Source: Bacillota bacterium
GTDB lineage: Bacteria > Bacillota > Clostridia > Christensenellales > SZUA-584
NCBI GenBank assembly: GCA_023408075.1
Contig: JAEYKW010000014.1
Location: 1-64,000 of the forward strand
Length of the DNA: 64,000 nucleotides
Direction: 5' to 3'
The position numbers and the translations under genes were made by a program. Positions 9,295-17,983 of this stretch are shown piece by piece. Under the pieces are notes generated by a model. It saw nothing but the letters and a program-made list of their open reading frames with translations, ran no database searches and had not been told where the DNA came from. Numbering within the stretch: the stretch's first letter is position 1; the number at the start of each line of letters is the position of its first letter.

Positions 9295-10377
9295 ATGGAC
9301 GTTCCAAGAGTGGCTTTTTATCTGTTTGATGAAAACGGTATTGCCGTCCACTGGTACGGCATCATCATCGCGACCGGATTGGTGCTCGGCGTGGTGCTCG
9401 GTGTGCTCGAAGCGAAACGCAGAGGGTACCGCAGCGAGATGATACTCGATTTTATGCTGCTGGCAATTCCGCTGGCTATTGTCTGCGCCCGGCTGTATTA
9501 TGTGATTTTCGCGCCGGAACCGGGCATGTATAAAACTTTACTGGATGTGATTGCCGTTTGGAACGGCGGCCTTGCGATTTACGGCGGCGTGATCGGCGGC
9601 GTGATTGCGGCAATTATTTTCAAATTCTGGCGCAGGGTGTCGCTCGGGGAGCTTCTCGATATTTCGGCTCCGAGCCTGATTATCGCTCAGGGCATCGGGC
9701 GCTGGGGCAATTTTGTGAATCAGGAAGCCTACGGGAACCTTGTGACAAACAAAGCGATGCAGTGGTTTCCCTACGCCGTTCAGATTAAAGACAAACAAAA
9801 CCTTTGGTATCAAGCGACATTTTTCTATGAATTCACATGGAACGTGATCGTATTCGTCGTGCTGATGCTGCTGCGCAAGAAGATTAAGACAAAAGGCGGA
9901 ATATTTGCCCTGTATTGCGTCGGCTATGGCATCGGACGGTTTTTCATAGAATCGCTGCGAAGCGACAGCCTGATGGTGGGCAGCCTGAGGGTTTCCCAGA
10001 TTGTGAGCCTTGTGCTGATTTTGGGTGGTTTGCTTTATATCTTATTGGTGTCGCGCTTCAAGAAGGAATGGCCCGTCTACGACGGATTTTACAGCCTGAG
10101 CTGGACGCCGCAGCAGATTGACGAATACAGAGTTAACGCGAAAGCGATAAAAGCGCAAAGCGACCTTGAAAAGGCGGAAGCCAAAGCTGCTGACATCAAG
10201 GAAAAATTCGAAGACCAGCAGGAAAAGGTGAAAAAAGCGGAGGCCAGAGCGGAAAAAGCGAAGCTGAAGCTTGAAAAAGCCAAAGCGAAAGTGAAAGCGG
10301 CCGAGGAGCAAAAAAAGTTAAAGGCCAAAGATAAATCCGATAGCGATTCGGAGGCTGACGAAAGCAAGGAGTCATAA
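9295..10377 (+). CDS. lgt: Prolipoprotein diacylglyceryl transferase
   Basis: Lgt transfers diacylglycerol from phosphatidylglycerol to the lipobox cysteine of prolipoproteins. The 360-residue protein has about seven membrane helices and the Lgt signature GRWGNFVNQEAYG, plus GGLAIYGG and GYGIGRFFIESLR. GTG 9283 is possible, but GGAGG (9285-9289) lies inside that longer frame and fits ATG 9295. The unusual part is a highly charged Lys/Ala/Glu tail of about 85 residues (from about 275), predicted to be coiled coil, which ordinary Lgt lacks. At least three lipoproteins (1855, 7817, 34641) in this window are likely substrates. pncB follows six bases downstream. Confidence 0.95.
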   Translation: MDVPRVAFYLFDENGIAVHWYGIIIATGLVLGVVLGVLEAKRRGYRSEMILDFMLLAIPLAIVCARLYYVIFAPEPGMYKTLLDVIAVWNGGLAIYGGVIGGVIAAIIFKFWRRVSLGELLDISAPSLIIAQGIGRWGNFVNQEAYGNLVTNKAMQWFPYAVQIKDKQNLWYQATFFYEFTWNVIVFVVLMLLRKKIKTKGGIFALYCVGYGIGRFFIESLRSDSLMVGSLRVSQIVSLVLILGGLLYILLVSRFKKEWPVYDGFYSLSWTPQQIDEYRVNAKAIKAQSDLEKAEAKAADIKEKFEDQQEKVKKAEARAEKAKLKLEKAKAKVKAAEEQKKLKAKDKSDSDSEADESKES

Positions 10378-10382
10378 ACACA

Positions 10383-11813
10383 GTGCGCAATTTAACCATG
10401 CTGACAGACCTCTATCAGCTGACAATGATGTACGGATATCTAAAATGCGGTATGGAAAAGAAGGTATCCGTATTCGACCTTTTTTACAGGAAAGCGGCAT
10501 GCGACAGCGCATACGCAATCGCGGCGGGGCTGGAGCAGGTGATTGATTTTGTCAACAATCTGCACTTTTCGGATGAGGACATCACCTATCTGCGCTCGCT
10601 TGCGCTTTTTGATGAGGCGTTTTTACAGCATCTCAAAGAGTTTGAGTTTACGGGCGAAGTATACGCGGTGAAGGAAGGTACGGTGATATTCCCATATGAG
10701 CCGATTATCCGCGTGAAAGCGCCGATTATGGAAGCGCAGCTGATTGAAACCGCGCTGCTCAACCTTGTGAACCATCAGACGCTGATTGCCACCAAAGCGT
10801 CGCGCGTTTGTTATGCGGCAGAAGGCGGCAGCGTGCTCGAATTCGGGCTGCGCCGCGCTCAAGGCCCGGACGCGGGCATATACGGCGCAAGGGCCGCCAT
10901 CATCGGCGGCTGTACGTCCACATCGAACGTGCTGACGGGTGAGCTTTTCGGCATACCCGCCAAGGGCACACACGCCCACAGCTGGGTGATGAGCTTTCCG
11001 AGTGAGATCGATTCGTTTCGCGCTTACGCGGATATATTCCCCGATACGTGCATGCTGCTTGTGGATACGTATGATACGCTCAAGAGCGGCGTGCCGAACG
11101 CAATTAAAGTGTTTGAGGAGCTGCGCGCCAAGGGCCATGAGCCCGTGGGCATCCGGCTCGATTCGGGAGACCTTGCGTATCTGAGCAAAAAGGCGCGCGT
11201 GATGCTTGATAACGCGGGCTTCCACAATGCAAAGATATTCGCATCGAGCGATATCGACGAGTGGCTGATACGCGATATGAAACTGCAGGGCGCGAAAATC
11301 GACGTATGGGGCGTGGGGACAAAGCTGATCACGGGCGACGGCTGCCCGGCGCTCGGCGGCGTTTACAAGCTGTCTGCCGAGATTGAGGACGGCAGAGTGA
11401 TCCCCAAAATCAAGGTCAGCGACAACGTCGAGAAGATCACAAACCCCGGCTACAAGAAGATCACGCGCCTGTATGACAACGTATCTGATAAGGCGGTTGC
11501 CGACCTGATTATGCTCGACGAAGAAGTGATTGACGAAAGCCAGCCGCTCGTGATATTCCATCCTGTCGATACATGGAAGCGGATGCGGCTGACGAATTAC
11601 CATACGAAAGAGCTGCTTATTCCTGTGTTTATCGACGGCAAGCAGGTCTATGATTCGCCGCCGCTGATGGACATTCAGCAGTACGCCGAAGAAGACCTCT
11701 CCACGTTCTGGGATGAGATCAAACGCCTCATCAATCCGCAGGAATACAAGGTAGACCTGTCGTACAAGCTGTACGATTTAAAAAAGAGCCTTTTAGAGCA
11801 GTGGGCCAACTAG
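10383..11813 (+). CDS. pncB: Nicotinate phosphoribosyltransferase
   Basis: This enzyme makes nicotinate mononucleotide from nicotinate, PRPP and ATP in the NAD salvage pathway. The 476-residue protein opens with LTDLYQLTMMYGY. It contains EFGLRRAQGPDAG, the GTHAHSWVMSF segment, the phosphate-binding region VGIRLDSGDLAYLS and VWGVGTKLITG, all typical of the family. Length is normal. GTG is the start, with AAGGAG about ten bases upstream inside the end of lgt. It is co-transcribed with lgt and ends at a strong terminator. Confidence 0.95.
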   Translation: MRNLTMLTDLYQLTMMYGYLKCGMEKKVSVFDLFYRKAACDSAYAIAAGLEQVIDFVNNLHFSDEDITYLRSLALFDEAFLQHLKEFEFTGEVYAVKEGTVIFPYEPIIRVKAPIMEAQLIETALLNLVNHQTLIATKASRVCYAAEGGSVLEFGLRRAQGPDAGIYGARAAIIGGCTSTSNVLTGELFGIPAKGTHAHSWVMSFPSEIDSFRAYADIFPDTCMLLVDTYDTLKSGVPNAIKVFEELRAKGHEPVGIRLDSGDLAYLSKKARVMLDNAGFHNAKIFASSDIDEWLIRDMKLQGAKIDVWGVGTKLITGDGCPALGGVYKLSAEIEDGRVIPKIKVSDNVEKITNPGYKKITRLYDNVSDKAVADLIMLDEEVIDESQPLVIFHPVDTWKRMRLTNYHTKELLIPVFIDGKQVYDSPPLMDIQQYAEEDLSTFWDEIKRLINPQEYKVDLSYKLYDLKKSLLEQWAN

Positions 11814-11837
11814 TGTCAAAATAAGACGCACTGTACC

Positions 11838-11883
11838 GCACCGTCCGACATTTTTTAAGATTCGGGCGGTGCTATTCTTTTTC
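11838..11883 (+). terminator. Terminator after pncB
   Basis: GCACCGTCCGA pairs with TCGGGCGGTGC across a 13-base loop and is followed by a T-rich run. It ends the lgt-pncB transcript. Confidence 0.75.
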
Positions 11884-11904
11884 TAAAAAGAAAGGGTGGT
11901 CTTA

Positions 11905-12366
11905 ATGAACAATTTAAAAAGAAGCATGACGGGAAAATACAATGCCGACGATGTAGATATGCTGCTTTTAAAGGTGAGGAACGATTACGAGGAGTGCTTG
12001 AAGGAACAGAGAGACCGTATCATGGCGATGAGAGATGAAGTCCGCGAGTTAAAGCTTCAGCTCAAAACCTTCAAGGAGAACGAGCAGTACATCGTCGGTG
12101 CAATCGCGCGGGCGGAGGAGACGGCCAAGTCGATATTGCTCGAAGCGAAGGCTCAGGCTGCCGACATCGTGGTGAAGGCGAGGAACGAGGAAAAGCAGAT
12201 AAGCATCGCAGCGACGGGGTGCTTCCAGAAGCTGTGCCGTCTTAAAGCCGCGAGCGAAGAGATTTGCCGGGCGGTCACAAAGATTGTCGGTGAACAGGAC
12301 GGAGCGGAAAGAGCCGCCAGCAATGTGCGTCCGTTTATCGGGATATACGAAGGATCGCACAGCTGA
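11905..12366 (+). CDS. DivIVA-like coiled-coil protein
   Basis: A 153-residue protein with a long central coiled coil (about residues 20-110). The order Y-N-A-D-D-V-D..L...V..DYE, then E..I..A...AE.TA, echoes DivIVA/GpsB family proteins, which mark curved membrane at division sites or poles. The usual N-terminal membrane-insertion motif is not obvious, so it may be a divergent relative. The chosen start is ATG 11905 with AAAGGGTGG upstream. An in-frame GTG at 11896 would sit inside the ribosome binding site. It is monocistronic; its terminator hairpin has been split by a repeat insertion (12402-12588). Confidence 0.55.
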   Translation: MNNLKRSMTGKYNADDVDMLLLKVRNDYEECLKEQRDRIMAMRDEVRELKLQLKTFKENEQYIVGAIARAEETAKSILLEAKAQAADIVVKARNEEKQISIAATGCFQKLCRLKAASEEICRAVTKIVGEQDGAERAASNVRPFIGIYEGSHS

Positions 12367-12401
12367 TTGTCGGTCATATTGAAATGAAATCCGGATTGAA
12401 A

Positions 12402-12588
12402 GACCGTCGTTCGACGGTCAGGCTGCTGACAAAGTACTAAACGTCATTTTGAGTGAGCGCAAGCGATCGAAAAATCCCATGTTAAACGCGTTTAGCTATG
12501 GGATGCATTCCACTACGTAGTCACGTCGCTACGCTCCTCAGCATGACTGGGTGGGGTTTTTCATCAAGCTGACCGTCGTTCGACGGTC
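12402..12588. repeat. Family B mobile repeat inserted in a terminator hairpin
   Basis: A 151-bp element (12420-12570) is flanked on both sides by the same 18-bp palindrome GACCGTCGTTCGACGGTC (12402-12419 and 12571-12588). Removing the element plus one palindrome restores a perfect terminator hairpin, gaaa-palindrome-tttc, just downstream of the DivIVA-like gene. The interior has a hairpin CCCAT...ATGGG, and the ends are imperfect inverted repeats (GGCTGCTGAC against AGCTTGATGA). A second copy of the same interior is at 37450-37586. It has no coding capacity. Confidence 0.75.
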
Positions 12589-13073
12589 TTTCTTGTGAAA
12601 TGGCGATAAATGGTTTTTCTTCAAACACTAAAAGACTTGATTGCGGAGTGAAAAGAAATTGACGCAGATTACGGAGGCAGATATTTCGCTTCGCTCAATA
12701 TGATAAAATACAGTTGTGTCCAGACCGTTTGCGGACTGTTTTTTATATACCGTCGCATTCTATGAGGTGGATGAAAGACAGCGGCGATGCAAGCGATGGA
12801 TTGTTCGGGAGGAAAGCCGGAAGCCGCCCCTCGCTTTTCCATTATGGCTCTTGTTGATAGTCATAGTGCTAAAGAACAGAAATACACCCCGGTGTTCACA
12901 ATACCTGCGCCCGCGCCTCCGGCGTAAGCACCGACGGGCCGATTGGCATAAGAGCCCTAACCCTGTCCCCCGAACAGTTTTCATGTGAATCTCATGTAAA
13001 CATTTGTTGAAACGCTATGCACGCTCAAATCTCAATGGTATAATTTTTCTAATAATCGTTCGGAGGGCGTGCC
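12589..13073. promoter_or_regulatory. Intergenic region with hairpin and extended -10 promoter
   Basis: No gene is supported here. CAGACCG-TTTG-CGGACTG then GTTTTTT (about 12721-12745) is terminator-like, with one mismatch in the stem. TGGTATAAT (13036-13044) is a perfect extended -10 element about 30 bases before the LuxR start; the -35 is weak. An open frame at 12716-12988 has no ribosome binding site and no recognisable sequence. Confidence 0.5.
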
Positions 13074-14006
13074 GTGGGCATCATTTTTGACGCAATACAG
13101 TATGTGGAGACATCGCTGCTGTTTTCGTCCCTGCTTTTTTCTGTCATCATGTATGTGAGAACCAAAGACCGCCTCGCTCGCCGGACGCTGATGGTGCTGC
13201 TGCCCGTGGCATCGCTGCTCTTTATTTCCTATATGTACAGCCTCAACGTCAAGAATCAGGCAGAGGCCGCTCAGGTCTCATGGCTGACGCCGCTGTTTGC
13301 GCTGCTTGTCATCGCGCTGATTATGGCGTCGATACTCGCGGCCTGCTTTTACGTGATACAGCTGTTTCCGATTACACAGCAAAGAAAACGCGTGGCGCTG
13401 CTTTCCGCAACAGCCATCACGGGCGTGCTGCTGATCACGACGGCCATTCTCGTGATGTATATGTCCCGCTCGGATTTAACGCAGTCGGTCACCACCGCGC
13501 TTTGGGCATTTTATCCGCTGTGTTCCATCGCACTGTTCATCGAAGCGCTCGCGGTGGCCGGCATGTATCGCAAAATCACAGAGCCTCACAATCTTAAGCT
13601 CTCAAGATACTTCCTTATCGCATTTATCCCGCAGATTGCCTATTCGATCATCGATTTTCTGCTGCTCCGCAACATTTCGTTTCAGCTTACGCATATCTCG
13701 TATTCCGTGTTCTCGGTTTTTGTGTTTGTGGATCTTTGCACATATTTCTTCCGGCATTACAGCCGGGAGATAGATATTTCACCCAAAAGGGAAGATTTAA
13801 AAGACAAATATTCACTCAGCGACCGCGAGTACGAGGTGGTCGAGCTGCTTGCCAAAGGCATGTCCAACCAGATCATATCGGAAACGCTGCATATCAGCGT
13901 GAACACCGTCAAATCTCACATCAAACGCATTTATTCCAAGCTCGGCATAGGGAACCGGCTTCAGTTGGTCAATCTCCTCGGAAACGGCCATAACAAAGCT
14001 CTGTAA
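13074..14006 (+). CDS. Membrane-bound LuxR-type transcriptional regulator
   Basis: A 310-residue protein. Residues about 1-225 contain roughly seven hydrophobic helices, and residues about 245-305 form a LuxR (GerE) helix-turn-helix: LSDREYEVVELLAKGMSN, then the recognition helix around HISVNTVKSHIKRIYSKL. The arrangement suggests a one-component sensor that detects a signal in or at the membrane and binds DNA. The start is GTG 13074 with CGGAGGG six bases upstream. It sits directly before the MMPL exporter genes, which it probably controls. The signal is unknown. Confidence 0.8.
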   Translation: MGIIFDAIQYVETSLLFSSLLFSVIMYVRTKDRLARRTLMVLLPVASLLFISYMYSLNVKNQAEAAQVSWLTPLFALLVIALIMASILAACFYVIQLFPITQQRKRVALLSATAITGVLLITTAILVMYMSRSDLTQSVTTALWAFYPLCSIALFIEALAVAGMYRKITEPHNLKLSRYFLIAFIPQIAYSIIDFLLLRNISFQLTHISYSVFSVFVFVDLCTYFFRHYSREIDISPKREDLKDKYSLSDREYEVVELLAKGMSNQIISETLHISVNTVKSHIKRIYSKLGIGNRLQLVNLLGNGHNKAL

Positions 14007-14137
14007 AGCGGCTTTCACCCGAAAGGGTGAGTGAAAAATCACCCGGAGTGGTGCGCAATTGCACGCTCTCGGGGCATTGTGCACGCCCATTTTGAGCCCT
14101 AAGATGATCTCAAAGAGAACAAAGAAGGAGATCATCA

Positions 14138-16216
14138 TTGAAGTCGCTGTTTGAAAGAGCCATAGGAAAAAGGAAAACCGTTATCATTTTATTTGCATGC
14201 GCGGCTGCGGTCTGCGCCTTTTTGATGCTGGGCGTGGGACAGAATTATGATATGTCAAAATACCTGCCCGATCATTCCGACTCCAAAAAAGGCATCGATA
14301 TATTAAAGACCGAGTACAGCTACAACGGCAGCGCGCTGCTGATGCTGGAGGACAAGAGCATTGTGGAGGTGCTCGATGCGAAAGACAAGCTGGAAGCGAT
14401 TGACGGCATCGAAACGGTCGTTTGGCTCGACGATGTGGCCGACTTAAAACAGCCCATCGAGCTCATTGATGAGGAAGTGCGCAACAACTATTATAACGGC
14501 GGTGATGCACTGCTGCAGATTATATTCACGCAGGATGATTATTCGAACGTGACACGCGGCGCGATTGAAGAAATCAAAGCCGTATTCGGCAGCGAGGCAC
14601 TGCTGTCCGGCAGCGCGACGGACGCTTATTTGAATGTCAATTCCATCAACGGCAATATCATGTCGAGTGTGGGCATCGCGCTTGGCATCGTGCTCGTGAT
14701 ATTGTTCCTCACCACCAATTCCGTTGCCGAGGTCGTCTTATTTCTGCTCACAATCGGCGTGGCCATTCTGCTCAATCTCGGCACCAATGTGATATTCGGC
14801 GAGATATCGTTTATGACGTTTGCCTGTGCCGCAATATTGCAGCTTGCGGTCTCTATGGATTATTCGATATTTCTGCTGCATCGCTTCAGCTATGAGCGCC
14901 AGACGCAGAGCGACCCCGGTATAGCGATGACCCGGGCGGTCAGGGCATCGTTCTCGTCAATCATGGCGAGCGGCGCGACGACGCTGGTCGGCTTTCTCGC
15001 GCTGATATTCATGAGCTATAGGCTTGGTACCGATATGGGGCTCGTGCTTGCCAAAGGCATCGTGTTTAGCCTGCTGTCCGTCATGCTGCTGCTGCCCGTG
15101 CTCGCGGTGCTCTGCGTAAAGCTGATTGACAAAACAAAGCACAGAGCCCTGCTGCCATCGCTTAAAAAGGTACAGCATCTGCTCGGCGGCAAGGTAAAAT
15201 ATATTGTGGTCGGCGTCCTCATTGTGGTCAGCGTGCTGACGTTTCTCGCGCAGAACAAAAATGAGTTTATGTATTCGTCGAGCAACGTAGGGGACGCCGC
15301 ACAGACGGAGACCAACAATAAAATTCAGGCGGCGTTTGGAGAGAGCAACAATTTCATTGTGATCGTGCCGCGCGGGGACGAGACAGGCGAGTATGATATG
15401 GCGCAGGAAATCGGCAGGCTCGATACCGTCAAAAGCGTGCAGGGCCTCTACGCGTTTATCGACCCGGCTACGCCGCAGGAAATTGTGCCGGATTATTTAA
15501 GGGAACAATTTTTGAGCGAGACCTATTCGCGCTATATTGTGGAAGTGGATGCACCGATTGAAAGCCCTGCGGCCACAAAAGCCGTGGAGCAGATACGGAG
15601 CGTCTCGGCAAAGTACTTTGACAGCGCTTATGTCACCGGGCCGTCGCCTGTTATTTACGACATCGCGCAGGCCACCTCGGGAGATTTCTCTCTGGTGACG
15701 TGGCTGTCCATCGCATTCGTCGGGATTATCATACTCGTCACCTTCCGGTCGGTCACGATACCCGTGATACTGCTGTTTATCATCGAGACGTCGATTTGGA
15801 TCAACATGGCGATTCCGTATTTTGAAGGATCGCCGATGATTTTCATCGGCTATATGATCATCAGCTCGGTGCAGCTCGGCGCGACGATTGATTACGCGAT
15901 ACTGATGACCAACTATTATCAGGAGGGCCGCCTGACGATGGACAAACGGGGCGCGGCGGAATATGCCGTGGAGAAAGCGGGGCCGTCCATCATGGTATCG
16001 GCATTCGTGCTGTCGGTCGGCGGGTTTGTGATTGCGGGCACATTCGCACAGGAAGCGATGGCCCAGCTCGGGGCGTTGATCGGCAGAGGGGCGCTGCTCT
16101 CGGGTTTCCTCACGATATTCGTGCTGCCGCAGCTGCTGATTACGCTGGACGGCGTGATCAGAAAAACGACACTGAAAGGAAAACTGCTGAGCAGGAGGCA
16201 GAAAGATGAAATATAA
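14138..16216 (+). CDS. MMPL/RND-type membrane exporter
   Basis: A 692-residue transporter of the MMPL branch of the RND superfamily, using the proton gradient to export lipids, drugs or lipopeptides. Two repeated halves each have one helix, an extracellular domain (about residues 35-160 and 380-520), then five helices. The motif ILQLAVSMDYSIFLLHR matches the conserved SxDYxxF segment in the first half, and SSVQLGATIDYAILMTNYY in the second. The start is TTG 14138 with AGAAGGAG seven bases upstream. The 131-base leader after the LuxR gene is rich in hairpins (14020-14090). It forms a likely operon with the secreted protein that follows. Confidence 0.9.
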   Translation: MKSLFERAIGKRKTVIILFACAAAVCAFLMLGVGQNYDMSKYLPDHSDSKKGIDILKTEYSYNGSALLMLEDKSIVEVLDAKDKLEAIDGIETVVWLDDVADLKQPIELIDEEVRNNYYNGGDALLQIIFTQDDYSNVTRGAIEEIKAVFGSEALLSGSATDAYLNVNSINGNIMSSVGIALGIVLVILFLTTNSVAEVVLFLLTIGVAILLNLGTNVIFGEISFMTFACAAILQLAVSMDYSIFLLHRFSYERQTQSDPGIAMTRAVRASFSSIMASGATTLVGFLALIFMSYRLGTDMGLVLAKGIVFSLLSVMLLLPVLAVLCVKLIDKTKHRALLPSLKKVQHLLGGKVKYIVVGVLIVVSVLTFLAQNKNEFMYSSSNVGDAAQTETNNKIQAAFGESNNFIVIVPRGDETGEYDMAQEIGRLDTVKSVQGLYAFIDPATPQEIVPDYLREQFLSETYSRYIVEVDAPIESPAATKAVEQIRSVSAKYFDSAYVTGPSPVIYDIAQATSGDFSLVTWLSIAFVGIIILVTFRSVTIPVILLFIIETSIWINMAIPYFEGSPMIFIGYMIISSVQLGATIDYAILMTNYYQEGRLTMDKRGAAEYAVEKAGPSIMVSAFVLSVGGFVIAGTFAQEAMAQLGALIGRGALLSGFLTIFVLPQLLITLDGVIRKTTLKGKLLSRRQKDEI

Positions 16217-16294
16217 AAGCACAGGAGAATTGATGACGTCTTGTACGGCGAAGAATAATATATGCATCAGCAATATGATGGGGGGAAAGGCGAT

Positions 16295-17914
16295 ATGAAA
16301 AGGAAAAAAATATTGGCCGTCATAACAGCGGCGGCATTAAGCTTAACGCTGTTTGTCACACCGGCAATGGCAGCACAAACGGAGAAGACAGAGACGGTTT
16401 ACGCGTCGCTGAATCATAACGGCAGCGTAAAAAACATCTATGTGGTCAACCATCTGACGGGCAGCTACACCGATTACGGTGCGTACACCGACATGAAGAA
16501 CCTCTCGACGCTCAGCGAGCCGGTGATTGACGGCGATAAGGTCACATTTCCCGATGCGCCCCAAGAGGAAGGCTTGTATTATCAGGGCACAATGACGGGC
16601 GAGTTGCCGATATCTCTGGACTTTCACTATTATCTTGACGGTCAGGAGGTATCGCCGGAATCGCTTGCGGGTGCGAGCGGCCGCCTTAAAATCGTACTCG
16701 ACTATGCGCCGAATGCGCGTTGCAGCGAAGCCGTGCGAGAAGGATTGATAGCTCAAGTTTCAGCTGTATTCGGCAGCGGGTCGGCGTCCAATGTCAGCGC
16801 GCCGGATGCGACGCTCGTTGCGGTGGGCAGCTCGGTCAATTTAAACTATATCATTATGCCCGAGCAGAGCGGCTCGCTCACAGTGCAAGCCGACGTGCAC
16901 GGCTTTGAAATGGACCCGATGACAATTACGCTGCTCAAAAATGCGTTTTCGATTCCGGGCGTCACAGACAGCATCGGTGAGTTTGAAGACGGCATGAACG
17001 ATATGATCAGCGGCGCGGATGAGATGGTGGACGGTACGACGGATTTAAAACAGGGCATGAAAACGCTCGCCGGAAAAGCGGGCCAGATGAACGACGGCTT
17101 GTCATCGCTGAGCGCGGCGGGCGCGCAGATAGATGGCGGTATGGGGCAGTATGAATCGGGCCTCAATACATATATATCGGGCGTACAGGCGTTAAAGCCC
17201 GCATCGTCGCAAATTCGCGCGGGGCTCGACGATCTCGCGGACAACGGTTCAGCTGTGGCGTCGGGCGTGTCGGCGGTCAGCAGCAATCTGTCCGCTCTGG
17301 CAGGCAGCACGGCTGATTTGCAGGCGCTTGCCCAGTCTCTCGCGGTCAGCCCGGATGATTCGGTCAGGGCGCTGGCTGGCGGTGTGCTGCAGATGATCGG
17401 CGGCGTTCAGGGACTCTCAGACGGGCTTGAGTCGGCAAGCGGCGGCCTCAATCAGTATGTGGCGGGCGTTGATCAGGCGGCAAGCGGATATCACGCGTTT
17501 GACGACGGCGTGGCGCAGGCCGCAGACGGCGGCGCACAGATATCAGCCGGATTCGGCGGCATACACAGCGGCTTCGCGTCGTACCGGCAGGGCGTGAGCC
17601 AGAGCGCGGACGGATTCAACAGGCTCTATCTTGCGCTGAGGGGCTTGCCGTCTAACGTACAGGAGCTGATTGACGGACAGATTGAATTCAAAGACGGCAT
17701 CGTGAGCGCGAAGGACGGCATTTCCGAAAAGACCGGCGATCTCACCGGCAGCAGCGAACCCGCCGTGTCGTTCGCGTCGCCCGAAAAAAATCATCCGGAC
17801 AGCGTTCAGTACATTCTGACGACGCCGGGCATTAAAATCGTAAAAGAAGCGCAAACACAGCAGACTGAAGAAGAGGGAGATTTTCTCTCGCGTTTTGCCG
17901 ATATTTTCAGCTGA
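16295..17914 (+). CDS. Secreted YhgE/Pip-like partner of the MMPL exporter
   Basis: A 539-residue protein with a clear signal peptide (MKRKKILAVITAAALSLTLF, cleavage near AMA-AQ). The middle (about residues 230-490) is a long run of G/S/A-rich repeats of the kind SGLxxLxxG, expected to form a helical rod as in YhgE/Pip proteins. No C-terminal membrane helices are seen, unlike full YhgE. The start is ATG 16295 with GGGGGAAAGG upstream. The frame is open further left, but that has no signal peptide. The position after MMPL suggests a periplasmic-side adaptor of the exporter. The function is inferred from context. Confidence 0.65.
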   Translation: MKRKKILAVITAAALSLTLFVTPAMAAQTEKTETVYASLNHNGSVKNIYVVNHLTGSYTDYGAYTDMKNLSTLSEPVIDGDKVTFPDAPQEEGLYYQGTMTGELPISLDFHYYLDGQEVSPESLAGASGRLKIVLDYAPNARCSEAVREGLIAQVSAVFGSGSASNVSAPDATLVAVGSSVNLNYIIMPEQSGSLTVQADVHGFEMDPMTITLLKNAFSIPGVTDSIGEFEDGMNDMISGADEMVDGTTDLKQGMKTLAGKAGQMNDGLSSLSAAGAQIDGGMGQYESGLNTYISGVQALKPASSQIRAGLDDLADNGSAVASGVSAVSSNLSALAGSTADLQALAQSLAVSPDDSVRALAGGVLQMIGGVQGLSDGLESASGGLNQYVAGVDQAASGYHAFDDGVAQAADGGAQISAGFGGIHSGFASYRQGVSQSADGFNRLYLALRGLPSNVQELIDGQIEFKDGIVSAKDGISEKTGDLTGSSEPAVSFASPEKNHPDSVQYILTTPGIKIVKEAQTQQTEEEGDFLSRFADIFS

Positions 17915-17930
17915 CATAAGTGACTGAATA

Positions 17931-17983
17931 AATAGCCTTCGGCTTCGTATACTAAGCTTACGGGGTCGGGAGGCTATTTTTTT
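17931..17983 (+). terminator. Terminator whose 3' arm overlaps the lonB ribosome binding site
   Basis: AATAGCCT (17931-17938) pairs with AGGCTATT (17971-17978), followed by a T-run that ends right at the lonB ATG (17984). GGGAGG (17968-17973), the only candidate Shine-Dalgarno for lonB, lies partly in the 3' arm. A read-through transcript would therefore have its start site partly hidden. Confidence 0.6.

Noticed and set aside
9107..9442. 111-residue open frame before and into lgt
   Set aside because: It overlaps the lgt promoter and the real lgt start in another frame.
12716..12988. 90-residue open frame before the LuxR gene
   Set aside because: No ribosome binding site, overlaps a terminator-like hairpin, low-quality composition.
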